The notes: a model not told the origin generated them from the sequence alone. Positions 46,934 through 59,500 are shown, counted from the first letter of the stretch. The stretch is DNA of 64,000 bases from Manihot esculenta (GCF_001659605.2 NC_035173.2:16485003-16549002); one strand, 5' to 3'. Program-made: numbers and translations.

Positions 46934-47380
46934 TGTAACATCCTCAAACCCATAGCTAGAGTAGTGACATCACTAGGTATGTGTTAGGCTATTTCACTAC
47001 CAGAGCAAGTGGTATTAGGGGAGGTGCTAGTTTATCCCGAGCTACTTAGGGGAGGTGCTAGCATAACTCTAAGCTGCTAATAACTGAATCATAGAAAACT
47101 CAAATAAAGAAACATACATATCTAGAAATAAAGTAGACAGTGTAATTAGCAAGTCGGGAACGAGTCACTTTCGGGAGGTGCTTAAGGTTTCCCGACATGC
47201 TTATCACACTGTCTACTTTATTTCTGGATACGTCCGTTTCTTTATTTGAGTTTTCTATGATTCAGTTATTAGCAGTTTAGAGTTATGCTAGCACCTCCCC
47301 TAAGTAGCTCGGGATAAGCTAGCACCTCCCCTAATACCACTTGCTCTGATAGTGAAATAGCCTAACCTATACCTAGTGAT
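46934..47380. repeat. Foldback: inverted duplication of the LTR 5' end
   Basis: A direct copy of the first about 240 bp of the LTR (46934 to about 47180) is followed by an inverted copy (about 47185-47379, lacking the outermost 35 bp or so), then by the LTR start again in direct orientation at about 47382. The arms are highly similar. The design resembles the foldback at 16660-17110, in a different LTR family. Confidence 0.85.
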
Positions 47381-50245
47381 AACATCCTCAAACCCATAGC
47401 TAGAGTAGTGACATCACTAGGTATGGGTTAGGCTATTTCACTACCAGAGCAAGTTGTATTAGGGGAGGTGCTAGCTTATCCCGAGCTATTTAGGGGAGGT
47501 GCTAGCATAACTCTAAGCTGCTAATAACTGAATCATAGAAAACTCAAATAAAGAAACGGACGTATCCAGAAATAAAGTAAACAGTGTGATTAGCAAGTCG
47601 GGAACGTGTCACTTTCGGGAGGTACTTAGGGTTTCTCGACATGCTTGCTTGAGATGCTTGTTTAAATCCATCATGCTTGCTTAAGTGAAAAGGACTTTTA
47701 AAGGCTAAAAGCATAATTTAATAGGTCAATCTATGATTATTGAAAGTTTGAAAACTAAATTGAAACATAGTAAAGAGTTTAGTAGGTTAAAGTGTGAAGA
47801 TGGATAGTTAAAAGATAAAATTCAGTTTACCCTCCATGTGTCACCTAACTGTGCATGAATGAAATGACAAAGCAAAGTGAAAAAGGGTTTTCTTCTTTCC
47901 TTCGTGTTGTCGTAGGTCATTCCATTTTCAAGAAAAAAGAATTGCTTTTCTTTCTCCCACCAAAGCCAAGCAAAAATCTCACCAAATCAACTTCTTCCTT
48001 CAACCAAAATTCATGCTAAGATCAAGAGCTAAAGGAAGAGTCATATATTGAAAATATTGAAGAAGAAAAGTTTAGGGTTCCATATACATCAAGCTTGAAA
48101 ATCAAAGGTGAGCTTAGAAATGTGTAGGAAATAGTATCTTCTCATTTCTTCATGTATGAATTTGAATTATAAAGCTTTAATTTATAATTTATTCAATCCT
48201 TCCCTAAGATATAAATTGAACTAGGTGAAGGAACATCAAAGGGAAATGAGATAGCTAGAGAGTAGAAGTGGAAAAGAAAGAGAAATTCAAGAAAGGTTTA
48301 GTGTTTGTATAATTTTCTATTTTCCTTGATTCTGTCATGAATAAGTGAAATTAGGGATTGATTTTACTTTCTAAAAATGTTGCTTTGATTGTATAAATAT
48401 GTTATATGAATGTTAAAATGGTGTTTGAAAGGCTTAGAGTAAAGAAATTTAACATGAGAGCTAAAAGTGCAAACCTGGCAGAATAGGCTGTAACATGGCT
48501 GTTTGTGTTAACAACTTCATAAATTACTGTGTATTTATTGAAATTAGGCCTAAGATATATCAAATGAAAGCTGAGACAAAGATCTAAAACTTTCATGAAT
48601 TGATCAAATTCTGAATCTGTAGGTAAGATAATGAAAATTGCAAGTGAACCTAAACTAGACACAGTGATAGTGCATCATAAATAGAGTGTATTTATTATAC
48701 CATAACTAATTATGTACTCAGTAAAATTTGTTAAGACCAATTCCAAATGAATTCTAAAATGTATACCTAAAACTTTTTAGAAGACACTTGAGCTTGAATT
48801 TGTATGAAAATGCATGAATCTGATATGTTTTGTGATACTATAAACAAGTACTAATACTGGACTGATTAAGACCTTATTAAGCAGCTTTTAAAGAAAAATT
48901 CATAACTTAAGCTAGAATGATCATATTTTCATGAATTATACCTTGTTGGAAAGATAAGACATAAATGTACATTTTTTATGAATAAACTGAAGTCAAATTA
49001 TAACTTTAAACTGATTCAAAAGTTTATGCAATACATGGTAGAATGCAATTTTCTCAAATTAGAATGTTATGTTGACAAAGTTTGGCACTATTTACCATAA
49101 GTTTCTTATCTTGTTAACTTTGACATATGATTTATGTATTTTGGAAATGAATTCAAATAACTTCAAATGATATGCATTTACATTGAATTAATAATACTTG
49201 GTCCTGGTAAATATAATAGGAGTCAAGGTTAGGTTAAGGGTATGGCATGCCATATAAACATACAGAGTTCGTAGTACTGCTACCGATACATGATCTATAT
49301 ATTTGAGGTTACATATCAGGTACCTCATAAGTACGGTCACAGAGCTCTGCTATCACAGTTTCGGCCTTTGAGCCTACCGTTCGGCACCCTGTGCCTACTG
49401 TTATAACTCATTATCTACCTAGTCGACCCTACTATGTGTTTATAAGGGCTGAGAACTTAATTAAGATTGATACTCAATTTTGAGAACTTATCAGTGAATG
49501 TTAACATGTCTGCATCTATTTCATGCACTAAGCTATGGTGATTTGCTATAAATAGAAAATGTGCAATAAAGGCAAAAAAAATATGTTTTTATCGAATATA
49601 AAGGAAATTTTTGTCGTGCACAAGGATACATATGACACTCATACTTTATACGAAGAAGTTGACAAGTATGCTTTGTATCATGTTAACAATATTTGACTAG
49701 CTTGCAATTGTTTACTTGATTATCTATATATGTGAACTTGTTTGCTTTATTTTGTTATTTGTTTGCTATCACCCACTGAGCATTAGCTCAGCGTGTTGGT
49801 TTTTACCTCACACAGGTTGTAGATAAACTAGGCACACGGAGTTCATCAGAGATCTATATCAGATATCAAGGCCATTATCATAGCTGGTTGTTTTGAGTAT
49901 CTGAGTCATAGTACAATTATATTTTGGCATGTACATATTAAATAAAGTGAGTTATAAATATTATATAAATCAAAGAATAGTAAGATGTCAAATAACAGTT
50001 GATAATTTTGCATGTGTTTTTCATATGTGCTACAGGTTGAAATATTGATGAAACAAATGAGACTCTACTAAAGTTTTGATTTAAAATCTTACAGTTACTT
50101 TAATCACCTTATAAAATTTACTTGAACTACCTAAAACTTGATATTTGCAGATAAAAGAAATTGTTTAGTCTTGATATGTCTAAAAAAATATAATTTGTGA
50201 CAGTCTTTACTTTATCCACACTTTGATAGGATAAGAGGTGTTATA
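46934..50245 (+). mobile_element. Solo LTR with rearranged 5' end, inserted in the hairpin array
   Basis: It starts TGTAACATCCTC (46934) and ends GTGTTATA (50245; the homologous copy at 36469 has GTTACA). Flanking 5 bp are CTCTT (46929-46933) and CTATT (50246-50250), one mismatch apart, and the hairpin array reads through once the LTR is removed. The first about 450 bp are abnormal (see the foldback entry), after which an ordinary LTR copy runs from about 47382 to the end. A CACTGAGCATTAGCTCAG segment at about 49771-49788 resembles the CACTGGGCTC...AGCTCACCCC segment of the Tekay LTRs, so it is probably an LTR of another Ty3/gypsy family. No coding sequence is present. Confidence 0.82.
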
Positions 50246-50250
50246 CTATT

Positions 50251-50325
50251 CATGGCAGAGAATCTCTCTGCCATGAAGAGCATCTGGCGCCACTTAAAGT
50301 GGCGTTAGACCTTAACCATTCCTCC
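50251..50325. repeat. GC-rich hairpin array, continuation after the solo LTR
   Basis: CATGGCAGAGA...TCTCTGCCATG and GGCGCCACTTAAAGTGGCG are present, as in copy 2. This block was contiguous with 46928 before the LTR insertion. Confidence 0.8.
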
Positions 50326-50334
50326 TCCATTAAA

Positions 50335-50371
50335 TTATTTTAATATATATATACATATATGAATTAAATTA

Positions 50372-50413
<42 letters not shown>

Positions 50414-51480
50414 TTTATATTATGTATCTATATAATCTTTTTATAATTTAAATGGTTAGTAATTTTTTTTAAATAACACATGAAATAATAATTTTTATCG
50501 TTCATTTCTAATATTTGATATTTAATATTATTTTTATCATTGATGACTTTTTTTCGCTGATACAAATTTTACCAGTTTTTTTATTTACTAAAATAATTTA
50601 CATGTTGTATTTTATACTTTTTTTTCCACTTTATTTAAATTAAAAATAATTACTAAACACAATTTCAATTAATAAGATCTTAGGAAAATATTAGTATTTT
50701 TCAATTTAACATAACATAATACACATTTTAAAATAAAAAAAATAATATATTAGAAATTGAAAATAATAATAACTAATTACATACATTATAAATTAACTAT
50801 TTTTTTTTCATATTTCCCGAATTTGCGCCCTTCGATTCATCGTTTAGCGAATTTAAATATTATTTCCCTTTTTTATTCCAAATAATCATACATATTTGCT
50901 TCATAACTTATACGTTCACCTCCTCCTGATATCAATATGGCAGTTAATATATTCTTAAAATTATATAATAAATAATTCAATATTAAATTAAACTGTATAC
51001 GTACCTCTGAATTTTCTATTTTCTCTCTTACAGTATTCTTTTTGCAAAATAGAAATACTATTTTGTAGTTGCATTCAAGTGCAGAATCCAATTTTTCATA
51101 AATACGAAAATAAAAATTTACTAAATCAGAATAATTTTCTATTTTGAGTTTTACCTAAATAGTACTTAAAATTTTAAAATAATACAACGGAATTGTTTCA
51201 ATCAAAATATCAACCATTTCTATGTCACGCATGTTATAACCAGAATAAATTATTTCTTACAAACAATAGTTGAGCCATACAACGTGTTGGAAAAAATTAT
51301 TCCGACAATCCATTCTTAATTTATAGATTCTTTCTCACATTTTCTTCACTCTATCTTTAATTAACTTACCTTATAAAACTTTTGAAACAACATAAATATG
51401 TGCCATGAAGAGTATTAGATGAAAAGAAAAAGAGTGGGAAAGAAGTGGGAGAGGACTCTGCTGCTTAAATAGGCAAGTCT
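50335..51480. repeat. Right arm of the ~1.2 kb inverted repeat
   Basis: This is an inverted diverged copy of 41665-42910. It begins with (AT)n (about 50376-50407) and ends with the complement of the CCTCTCCCACTTC landmark near 51440-51455. The arms differ by many substitutions and small indels, so the structure is old. Confidence 0.75.
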
Positions 51481-51715
51481 GCACTTCTTTAAGAAGTGCC
51501 AGGCTTGGCGCCTATTAAAGAGGCGCTAGAACTAAGGCCTGGTACCTCTTAGGCCTAGCGCCCCCTAAAGAGGCGCTAGAATTGGGGTCTGGTGCTTGTT
51601 AAAGAGGTGCCAGGACTAAAGTTTGGCGCTTGTTAAAGAAGCGCTAAGATTAAGGTCTGGCGCCAGTTAAAGAGGTATCAGGCCCTAGTGCCTGCGTAAT
51701 AAGCGTCACGTAACT
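51480..51715. repeat. Tandem short-hairpin repeats (about 38-40 bp units)
   Basis: About five imperfect units are present, each containing a hairpin of the form GGCGC-Y-NNTTAAAGAG-GCGCYA (for example near 51498, 51550, 51590, 51630 and 51660). They are joined by AGGxCTxGT-type linkers. They echo the GGCGCCACTTAAAG modules of the other arrays but with a different arrangement. There is no counterpart outside the left arm at 41665. Confidence 0.72.
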
Positions 51716-53435
51716 TTTCCGACTTCCACCTGACACCTCAATTCTAAATTTCCAATTTTCTTTTTCTCAACCCTAAATTTACAAATAAATTTTCATATAA
51801 CTCTAAATTGGTAAAAAAGCACGTATAAATATAAAAATGTGAAGAAAGGAATTTTTAAAATAAAGGTTAAAAAGATAAAGTTATGTTCAATAATATAGTA
51901 TAAATTAGATTCGGTGTTTAGCATAAATAATACTCTTTTTTGTTTTATAATTTTTATTTTTTTATTTTATTCACACAGAAAGATAATTTTTTTTATTAAA
52001 TTTTTAATTAGACTCATCTTGAAAATATTAAATTTTGTTCAATAATAAAAAAATATTTTAAAAGGTTTTTTAAAAATAAAATAAAATTATAATAATTAAT
52101 TTATATATTATTATATTTAAAAAAATAAATAATATTTTTAAAATATTTAAAAAAAATAAAAGTTATAAGATAGAAAAAATAATAAAAATCACAACACACA
52201 AAGAATAGTAAAAATCACACCACGTTCGTACACGAAATCCATAAGATTAATGTCTTTAATTGGGAAGACTAATCGTGTTTAGCCTATGTTGATTATGAAG
52301 ACAGGTAGGGTCCATTAAGTAGATTGTCCACACTGCATTTCACGTGATTTTTCTTAGACTATAAAAATTTTATCAGCTTATACAAAAGTGATGGAAGTCA
52401 ACAACCATGTCGGTTCTTCTCCCTTCATTAATTAATGCATGGTTTTTTCCATCATTAATCTGCTTCACAATCTCTAATTATGACTTAATTAATCACTTTA
52501 ACTAAGCCAAATTGGGGCTCAGGTTTTATGCAGTCTCGAATCTAAAAATTTAAATCTGGCTGAATTTTATTTTTTTAGTAAAATTTTTAAATTTATTCAG
52601 TTTAAATTTTTTTTATTAATATAAATATTAAAAATAAAGTTTTTAAATTGAGAATTAAAATAATTGAAAAAAATTTACATAATATAAAATTTGAAAAATT
52701 GAATGAATTTTTCTATCTAATTTTTTTATTTTAATAATTTAACCAATTACCCATATAAATACTATTTAATTTTATTTATATTTATAATTTTTTTTTAAAT
52801 AAAGTTAATCCAATTCATAACTGATTAAACTCATTTTTTTTCTAGATTTATTTTTTTATATCTAAATAATTTGTAAAAATATTAAATAATTTAAACCATT
52901 ACTCATAGTATTTTTTTTTAAAAAAAATTAAAATTTATTTTTCATAAATTTAAATAATTTAATATATAATTTCAATCACATAAATAAAAGTAAATAAAAA
53001 TATTTTTTTAATAATTATTATTAAAAAGTGATGATAAAAAATAAATTTGAATAACTTATCTTATAAATATTTTTAAAAAGAAAAATATTAGTATATTTAA
53101 AGTTGAAATATTGAAAATTAAAAATAATTTTTTTGGATTGAAATAAAATGAATAATTTATTATTATAAAAATAATATTTAGTGTTACGATTTTATTTATG
53201 AGATAATGATTATAAGTTTTTGAGTTTTTAGAAATTTACTAACTTGTCTTTATACCAGTTATATTAAAATTACACTAATAAAAATATTTTTATATTTTAT
53301 AAAATTAAGTTATTTAATAATTTATTAAAAAATTATTAGTGAAATTATTTAGACATTAATAAAAAAATAAATAGTATGTATATTTAAATTTATAAGTGTT
53401 AAATAATATATATATTTAAAATTGTATCCATTAAA
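51716..53435. other. AT-rich spacer
   Basis: This is mostly A/T runs. A more complex patch at about 52190-52500 has no ORF or motif that I can name. Confidence 0.55.
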
Positions 53436-53449
53436 CACTACAAAAATCC
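53436..53449 (+). repeat. CACTA left terminal inverted repeat
   Basis: CACTACAAAAATCC matches the right end CACTACAAGAAATT at 10 of the first 12 positions or better. It is the transposase cleavage end. Confidence 0.88.
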
Positions 53450-53454
53450 AACGG

Positions 53455-53660
53455 AACACTAACGGACTTCACCAACGGATTGAAGTCCGTTAGTGATACT
53501 GACGGATTCACCAACGGATTGAAGTCCGTTAGTGATACTGACGGTTTAATCTAACGGATAATTTTAATCGTATTTTCTACCAACGGATGGAACCATCCGT
53601 TAGAAATCCGTTAGTGAAATATTAACGGAACCTTTTCCCGTTAGAAATCCGTAAGTGAAT
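53455..53660. repeat. CACTA left subterminal repeats
   Basis: CCAACGGATTGAAGTCCGTT hairpins followed by AGTGATACTGACGG occur twice in tandem (53472-53545). Further CCGTTAG/CTAACGG copies run to about 53655. These are the likely binding sites of the TNPA-like protein. Confidence 0.85.
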
Positions 53661-54684
53661 TTTTGGAGCCAAATACAAAACCTAAATGAAATCCCCAAAT
53701 CCTTTGCTTGTAAAATCAAAATCAAAAGCACTCTGAAATCTGAACTTCCCTCCAACTTCTTCTCGGTCGTTCACTGTCGCCGGCATCCATCGTCCTGTGC
53801 TATCAACGGTTCGCCGCCATCCACTGTCGCCGGCATCCATCGTCCTGCGCCATCAACTTCTTCTCGGCATCACTGTCCACGTGCTCACTGAAATCTGAAC
53901 TTGCGTCCAACGGAACGCTCGTTCACTGCCGCAGGCATCCAACGTCCGCCGCCATCAAAGGTTCGCCGCCATCTATTTCAAATTTCCCACTCCACTGGTA
54001 GGTTGCATATTTCTTTTGAAATCTAGGAACTACTTGCATGCTTGAATAACTTGAACAGTGTGACTCAGGTTATACATTTTATTTTAGAAAACTAGAGAAA
54101 TGAAAAGCAACAGAACATATGAACCATGTTAAATGCCTGTAGACTGGGTTATGACAAGTTACTGAAGTTAAAGTGGGTACTTGTTCTGTGCCATGCTATT
54201 CATTTGATTAGTGAGCCCTTCCTGTGTTTTAGTTTTGACCAGATGGTAATAAGATAATTTGGAGTTGGATGACATATCTAAACTTGCATAGGGAAGTTAA
54301 ATATAAATCTGTTCAGACTCTATTTAATGCAGCATGCTTATAATAGTTTGGAATAATGTTGGATTTTACTCCTTAGGTTCATTAAATCCAGGTTGCGTAC
54401 CAACTTAAACACATCTAATAGACTTGTAATATTAGGCTTGTCATATCCAGGTCGTTGACCAATTAAACATATCCACTAGACTTGTACATATTACTGTAAT
54501 ATTAAACTGAAAATACTATATCCATTCTCTGGTTGAGATATTAAAAGGAAAAATAAGGCTAAAAAGGTTTACACCACCATGTTAGAATCTGAGAAATTAA
54601 TTTTGGAAGGACCATGAATAGCATTATTTCTATAAGTGGTTGTGGTACCTGCTGTAAAAGGTTTCACATGGTCTGTCTTTTCAG
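53661..54684 (+). other. CACTA 5' leader region
   Basis: The part 53755-53990 is GC-richer and has a duplicated segment (CACTGTCGCCGGCATCCATCGTCCTG at about 53777 and 53824, here named by its start and end) plus related CCGCCATC repeats. It may be promoter or 5' untranslated sequence. From 54000 on it looks like intron sequence leading to the first VPS53-like exon at 54685. No convincing ORF of its own is seen. Confidence 0.5.
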
Positions 54685-55656
54685 GAAACAACTAGAGGGA
54701 ATACTCGAAAATCTCAAAGAGAAGCCAGATGTTGGAACTTTGTTGCTGGTAAAGACTCTGGAAAACCTATATTATGAGTTCTATTATTTAATATTTTTAA
54801 CCATTCTATTCATTCCTTTCTACTTTAGCAGTGAAACCTGCAATAAGTTGTATATCTTAAACTATTTTGAACATATTGGTACATCTACTGTCTAATGTGT
54901 TGAAACTTCATCTGTTTGACCATTGTACTGATCTTTGAATTAGATTAAATGACATTAAAATAAAATCTTTGCACCACTTTAACCTTTGCCGTCTTGTCTG
55001 TCTGATAATTTGTTTTTCTTGCATCCTAAATAAATTGGATTCTGTTCTGCTTAGTGCAAATTACTATTAGGGGATTCCCTTGAAGGAGTTTTCTCAGCAC
55101 TTGTCTTGGGGTTCTGGAAAATTTTTTTTCTGAGTATTTGCTAGCTATTACTTGTCTGACTTAGCTTCAAGCAATTAAAATTGGAGTACCTATCCTCTAC
55201 CTTTCTTTGGTGATGTTAATGAGATGTTAATGCACAGTATGATCAATATTCCTGTCTCAAGAATTCTTTGATTTCAGGATGCCAGTTTTGCATCTGCTAA
55301 GTGCTAATGCTACTTTTGTTTCAAAATTTGTGTCCAGGCACTACAACGAACTTTAGAATTTGAGGACGAATTAGCAGAAAAATTTGGAGGCCGCTGTACT
55401 AGTAGAGAGATTGGGAATGAGATAGAAGAAATTGGCAGGGACAGTAATAGTCAAACTGTATCAGATATTCGAAAAAAGTACGAAAAAAAGCTTGCAGCTA
55501 ATCAAGGAGAGCCTGAAGTATATATATTAGTCTTCCTTACAGAGTGATAAAATTTTTTCCTAATTGATATATGATTTGAGTGAAATTGCCATTTTTTATT
55601 TGTGCTAGCAGAAGAAGGATGAAATTAAAGATTTATCAGTACCAGGAGCACCAGCA
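54685..55656 (+). pseudogene. VPS53: Captured fragment of host VPS53 (GARP/EARP tethering complex subunit), intron-bearing
   Basis: Three exon-like pieces encode a stretch I recognise as plant VPS53. Exon 54685-54748 gives KQLEGILENLKEKPDVGTLL; exon 55338-55517 gives ALQRTLEFEDELAEKFGG followed by SDIRKKYEKKLAANQGEPE; exon 55609-55656 gives QKKDEIKDLSVPGA. Each is bordered by AG and GT splice sites in the right phase (acceptors at 54684, 55337 and 55608; donors at 54749 and 55518), so genomic DNA, not mRNA, was captured. VPS53 is a vesicle-tethering protein of the trans-Golgi network. Only a middle portion is here, and the last exon runs into a minisatellite. It lies in the same orientation as the transposase genes, so it could be spliced into their transcripts. 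Identification is from memory of the family. Confidence 0.7.
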
Positions 55657-56180
55657 GGTGCATATTTCAAGTGCACCAGCAGGTGCACTGCCAATGTGTG
55701 CACCTGCTGGTGCACTTTAATGTGTGCACCTGCTGGTTTCAAGTGCACCAGCAGGTGCACTTTAATGTGTGCACCTGCTGGTTTCAAGTGCACCAGCAGG
55801 TGCACAAGGCAAGTGCACATGCAGGAAGGCAAGTGCACCTGCCAAGTGCACCAGCAGGTGCACTTGTGCACCTGCTGGTGCACTTGCCTTGTGCACCTGC
55901 TGGTGCACTTGCCTTGTGCACCTGCTGGTGCACTTGGACAAGTGCACCTGCTGGTGCACTTGTGCAACTGCTGGTGCACTTGCCTTGTGCACCTGCTGGT
56001 GCACTTGTGCACCTGCTGGTGCACTTGCCTTGTGCACTTGTGCACCAGCAGGTGCACATTTCAAGTAAATATGCTGGTGCACATTTCAAGTGCACCAGCA
56101 GGTGCACAAGTGCACCAGCAGGTGCACTTCAAAGTGCCAGAGCAAATGCACAAGTAAATACACCAGCAGGTGCACATTGG
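55650..56180. repeat. Minisatellite of 18 bp hairpin units (GTGCACCAGCAGGTGCAC)
   Basis: Some 530 bp are built from GTGCACC-AGCA-GGTGCAC and its reverse complement, joined by short linkers (AAGTGCACTTGCCTT, TTTCAA, TTTAATGT). Units occur in both orientations and each can fold on itself. All six frames are open over long stretches, which explains several Cys/Thr/Trp-rich or Ala/Gly-rich ORFs that are not genes. The array begins precisely within the third VPS53-like exon. Confidence 0.92.
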
Positions 56181-56340
56181 CAGTGAAATTGAAATCTAAT
56201 TGCATTGTGAAATTTTTTTGTTGCATGTGTTTGAATTTACACTAAGTGTGCGTGGATAGGTAGATATTCCAAACATGATGCATTTTTAATATGGATGATG
56301 GCTGAATACGTATACTGATTGCTATAATTTCTCATTAACA

Positions 56341-56409
56341 GCCTAACGAACCTGGTTTTACTGCCCCGCCACCTTCCCCTCCAGTAGAAGATACTGCCAT
56401 TGATATCAG
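56341..56409 (+). other. Possible small exon between VPS53 fragment and transposase
   Basis: A short open stretch (PNEPGFTAPPPSPPVEDTAI) follows a good acceptor (TTAACAG) and ends at GATATCAG before GCAAGTTC. It might be the next captured exon or part of a 5' leader of the transposase transcript. I do not recognise the peptide. Confidence 0.3.
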
Positions 56410-56570
56410 GCAAGTTCAAATTTATGTTAATATTTAGTTCCAAAATGAATGTAGTTATCAGATTATCATTTTCATATAATGCACAATTTAATTGTTGGTT
56501 TTCAGGCTCTGTTCGAAGATAGGGTTTATAAGTTATTTGTTTTCATATCAGCATATTAATTGTAGTTAAT

Positions 56571-59500
56571 ATGACTGCTGAACGAAGTTGGATGTATGCT
56601 CGTCTCATAGACGGTTTACTAAATCCCAGATATTTAGAGGGTATCAATGAATTTCTAGAGAAAGCTAAGACCTGCACAGAATATTTAAATGGCGATCAGA
56701 TCCGCTGTCCTTGTAATCGATTTAAGTGCCAGAACCGTAGCTTTCAAGATGAAAATACAGTTAAATATCATTTAATGAAGCATGGTTTTGTTCAAAATTA
56801 CCTTGTTTGGTATTTGCACGGTGAAACTGAAGTGCATGACGGATATGGTGATACAGATTTAGACATGTCTTATGGTTCTGACAGTGTTAATCACCCAAAT
56901 TTCAATCGTTTTGAGGACATGGTCATGGATGCAACAAGCTGTCATGTAATGCATAATGATACATATGAGATGCCAAACTCGGCTGCACAGAAACTGTATG
57001 ATATGTTAAATGCATCTAAGCAACAACTATGGCCTGGCTGTGAAACTCACTCCCAGTTATCAGCTGTTTCACGTTTATTAAATCTGAAGGCGGAACATCA
57101 TTTCTCAGAACAGTGTTTTGATCAGATTTGTGAACTCATGAAGGAGATGTTACCGAGTGACAATGTCATGACGGACAGCTTTTACTCAACAAAGAGACTA
57201 GTCCGAGGATTGGGGCTTCCTGTACAAAAGATACACTGTTGTGCAAATGGTTGTATGATTTTTTGGGAAAATGATAAAGAACTTACACGATGCAAATTTT
57301 GTGACCATGGAAGGTTCAAACGCCTGAAGCACAACTTGGGGAAAGGGAAGAGTCAAATACCATACAAAAAGATGTATTACTTCCCCATTACACCACGTTT
57401 GCAAAGACTTTATGCGTCATGTGTTACAGCTAAGTATATGACTTGGCACAATGACCATGCAACTGAGAATGGGGTGATGCGCCACTGTTCAGATGCTCCT
57501 GCTTGGAAGCATTTCAACCAAACTCATCCAACCTTCGCACTGGAGGCCCGAAATGTCAGACTTGGCCTTTGCACTGATGGATTTCAACCATTCGGTCAAT
57601 CTGGGCAACAGTATTCTTCATGGCCAGTAATACTAACTCCATACAATTTGCCACCAGGTATGTGTATGAAAGATGAGTACATGTTCCTGACAATTATAAT
57701 ACCTGGTCCCAAGAATCCGAAAGAGAAGCTTGATGTGTACATGCAGCCATTAGTGCAAGAATTGAAAGAACTTTGGGCAACTGGTGTTAATACTTACGAT
57801 GCTTTCCAACAGAACAATTTTACTATGCGTGCTGCATTAATTTGGACTATAAGTGACTTCCCTGCTTATTCAATGCTCTCAGGGTGGAGCACTGCAGGAC
57901 GCACTGCATGTCCCTACTGTATGGAAAACACAGATGCATTTACATTACGAAAGGGGGGTAAACAAACATGGTTTGACAGTCATCGGAAGTTCTTGCCTGA
58001 CGACCACCCTTTCCGTCGAAACAAGACATCTTTTATTAAAAACAAATGTGTATCGAAGTCACCACCGCCAATTAGAACTGGGGAATACTTGCTAAAAGAA
58101 ATTGAGCAAATTGGGTTGAGGCGGGTTATAGACATTGACAGTCATGAAATAAATTGTCGGCTTTCAAAGATAACTGGTTGGCGTAAGCGGAGCATATTAT
58201 GGGATTTGCCATATTGGTCTTCAAATTTGATTCGCCACAATCTTGATGTCATGCACATTGAAAAGAATGTATTTGAAAATATTTTTAATACAGTTATGAA
58301 TGTGGAGGGGAAGACAAAAGACAATATCAAATCAAGGGAAGATTTAAATGAAATATGCAGGAGTCCAGAATTGAAGAAAGATCCAATTAGCGGGAAATAT
58401 CCAAAAGCATGTTATTGTTTGGATAACCAATCGAAGGTGATACTGTGTGATTGGCTTAAAACACTCAAATTCCCTGACGGATTTGTTTCCAATCTAGGGA
58501 GATGTGTTGATAGTCGGAAGCTTAGACTTTTTGGTATGAAAAGCCACGACTGTCATGTTTTCATGCAACGAATTCTTCCTATAGCTCTCAGAGAGTTCTT
58601 ACCAAATAATGTTTGGCAACCAATAACAGAGCTTAGCAATTTCTTTAGAGAACTCACCTCAACTACACTTACTAATTAGGACATGCAACGGTTACATGAA
58701 CAAATTCCTGTGATCCTTTGTAAGCTTGAACGAGTTTTTCCTCCAAGTCTGTTTGATTCAATGGAACATTTACCAGTACACCTTGCATATGAGGCATTAA
58801 TTGCAGGACCAGTACAATATCGGTGGATGTACCCATTTGAGAGGTACACATACTTAATATTTACTTGCACTCCTTACCATGATGAATTACTTAGTAAACA
58901 TATATAATTTTTGTTTCCACACACTAGGTACTTGAGAAAGTTAAAGAACAATGTTAAAAATAAAGCAAGGGTTGAAGGTTCAATATGCAATGCTTACTTG
59001 GTAGAAGAAGCAAGTGCATTTTCTGCTCACTACTTTGAAGCACATGTAATGACCAGACATCGAAAGGTTCCACGCAACTTGCATGAATTTGTATCTGATG
59101 ATGACATACCAGGTAAATTAAGCATATTCAAATGCACAGGTAGAACTATCGGAAAAGGAAAATCCAGATATATGACTGAAGATGAAATCCAAGCCGCTCA
59201 AACATATATTCTATTAAATTGTCCAGAGGTGAAAACATATATTGAGTAAGTATTGGTAGTTATACTAATAGTCAAATACCTCTTATATTGTACACTATTG
59301 TTAAACATTACTTGTTTCTTTGTATGTATAGTATTTATGTGGAGCGAGTAAAGTCGACACAACCAAATATCACAGATGCAGCTGTTGATGAAAAACTAGA
59401 GAGGGACTTTGTCAAATGGTTTTACAAGTATGCCCATGAATCGCCAAACAATGTACAAAATCAGCTTATGCAAGATGTGGCGAAGGGACCACTCAGAAGT

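Noticed and set aside
46687..46953. 88-codon minus ORF with repeated FMA/WRHF words
   Set aside because: It is a translation of the hairpin array plus the LTR start. The repetition comes from the palindromic modules.
55605..56186. Six overlapping ORFs of about 99-171 codons on both strands
   Set aside because: They arise from the 18 bp minisatellite, whose period leaves all frames open. There is no splice or start context or homology.
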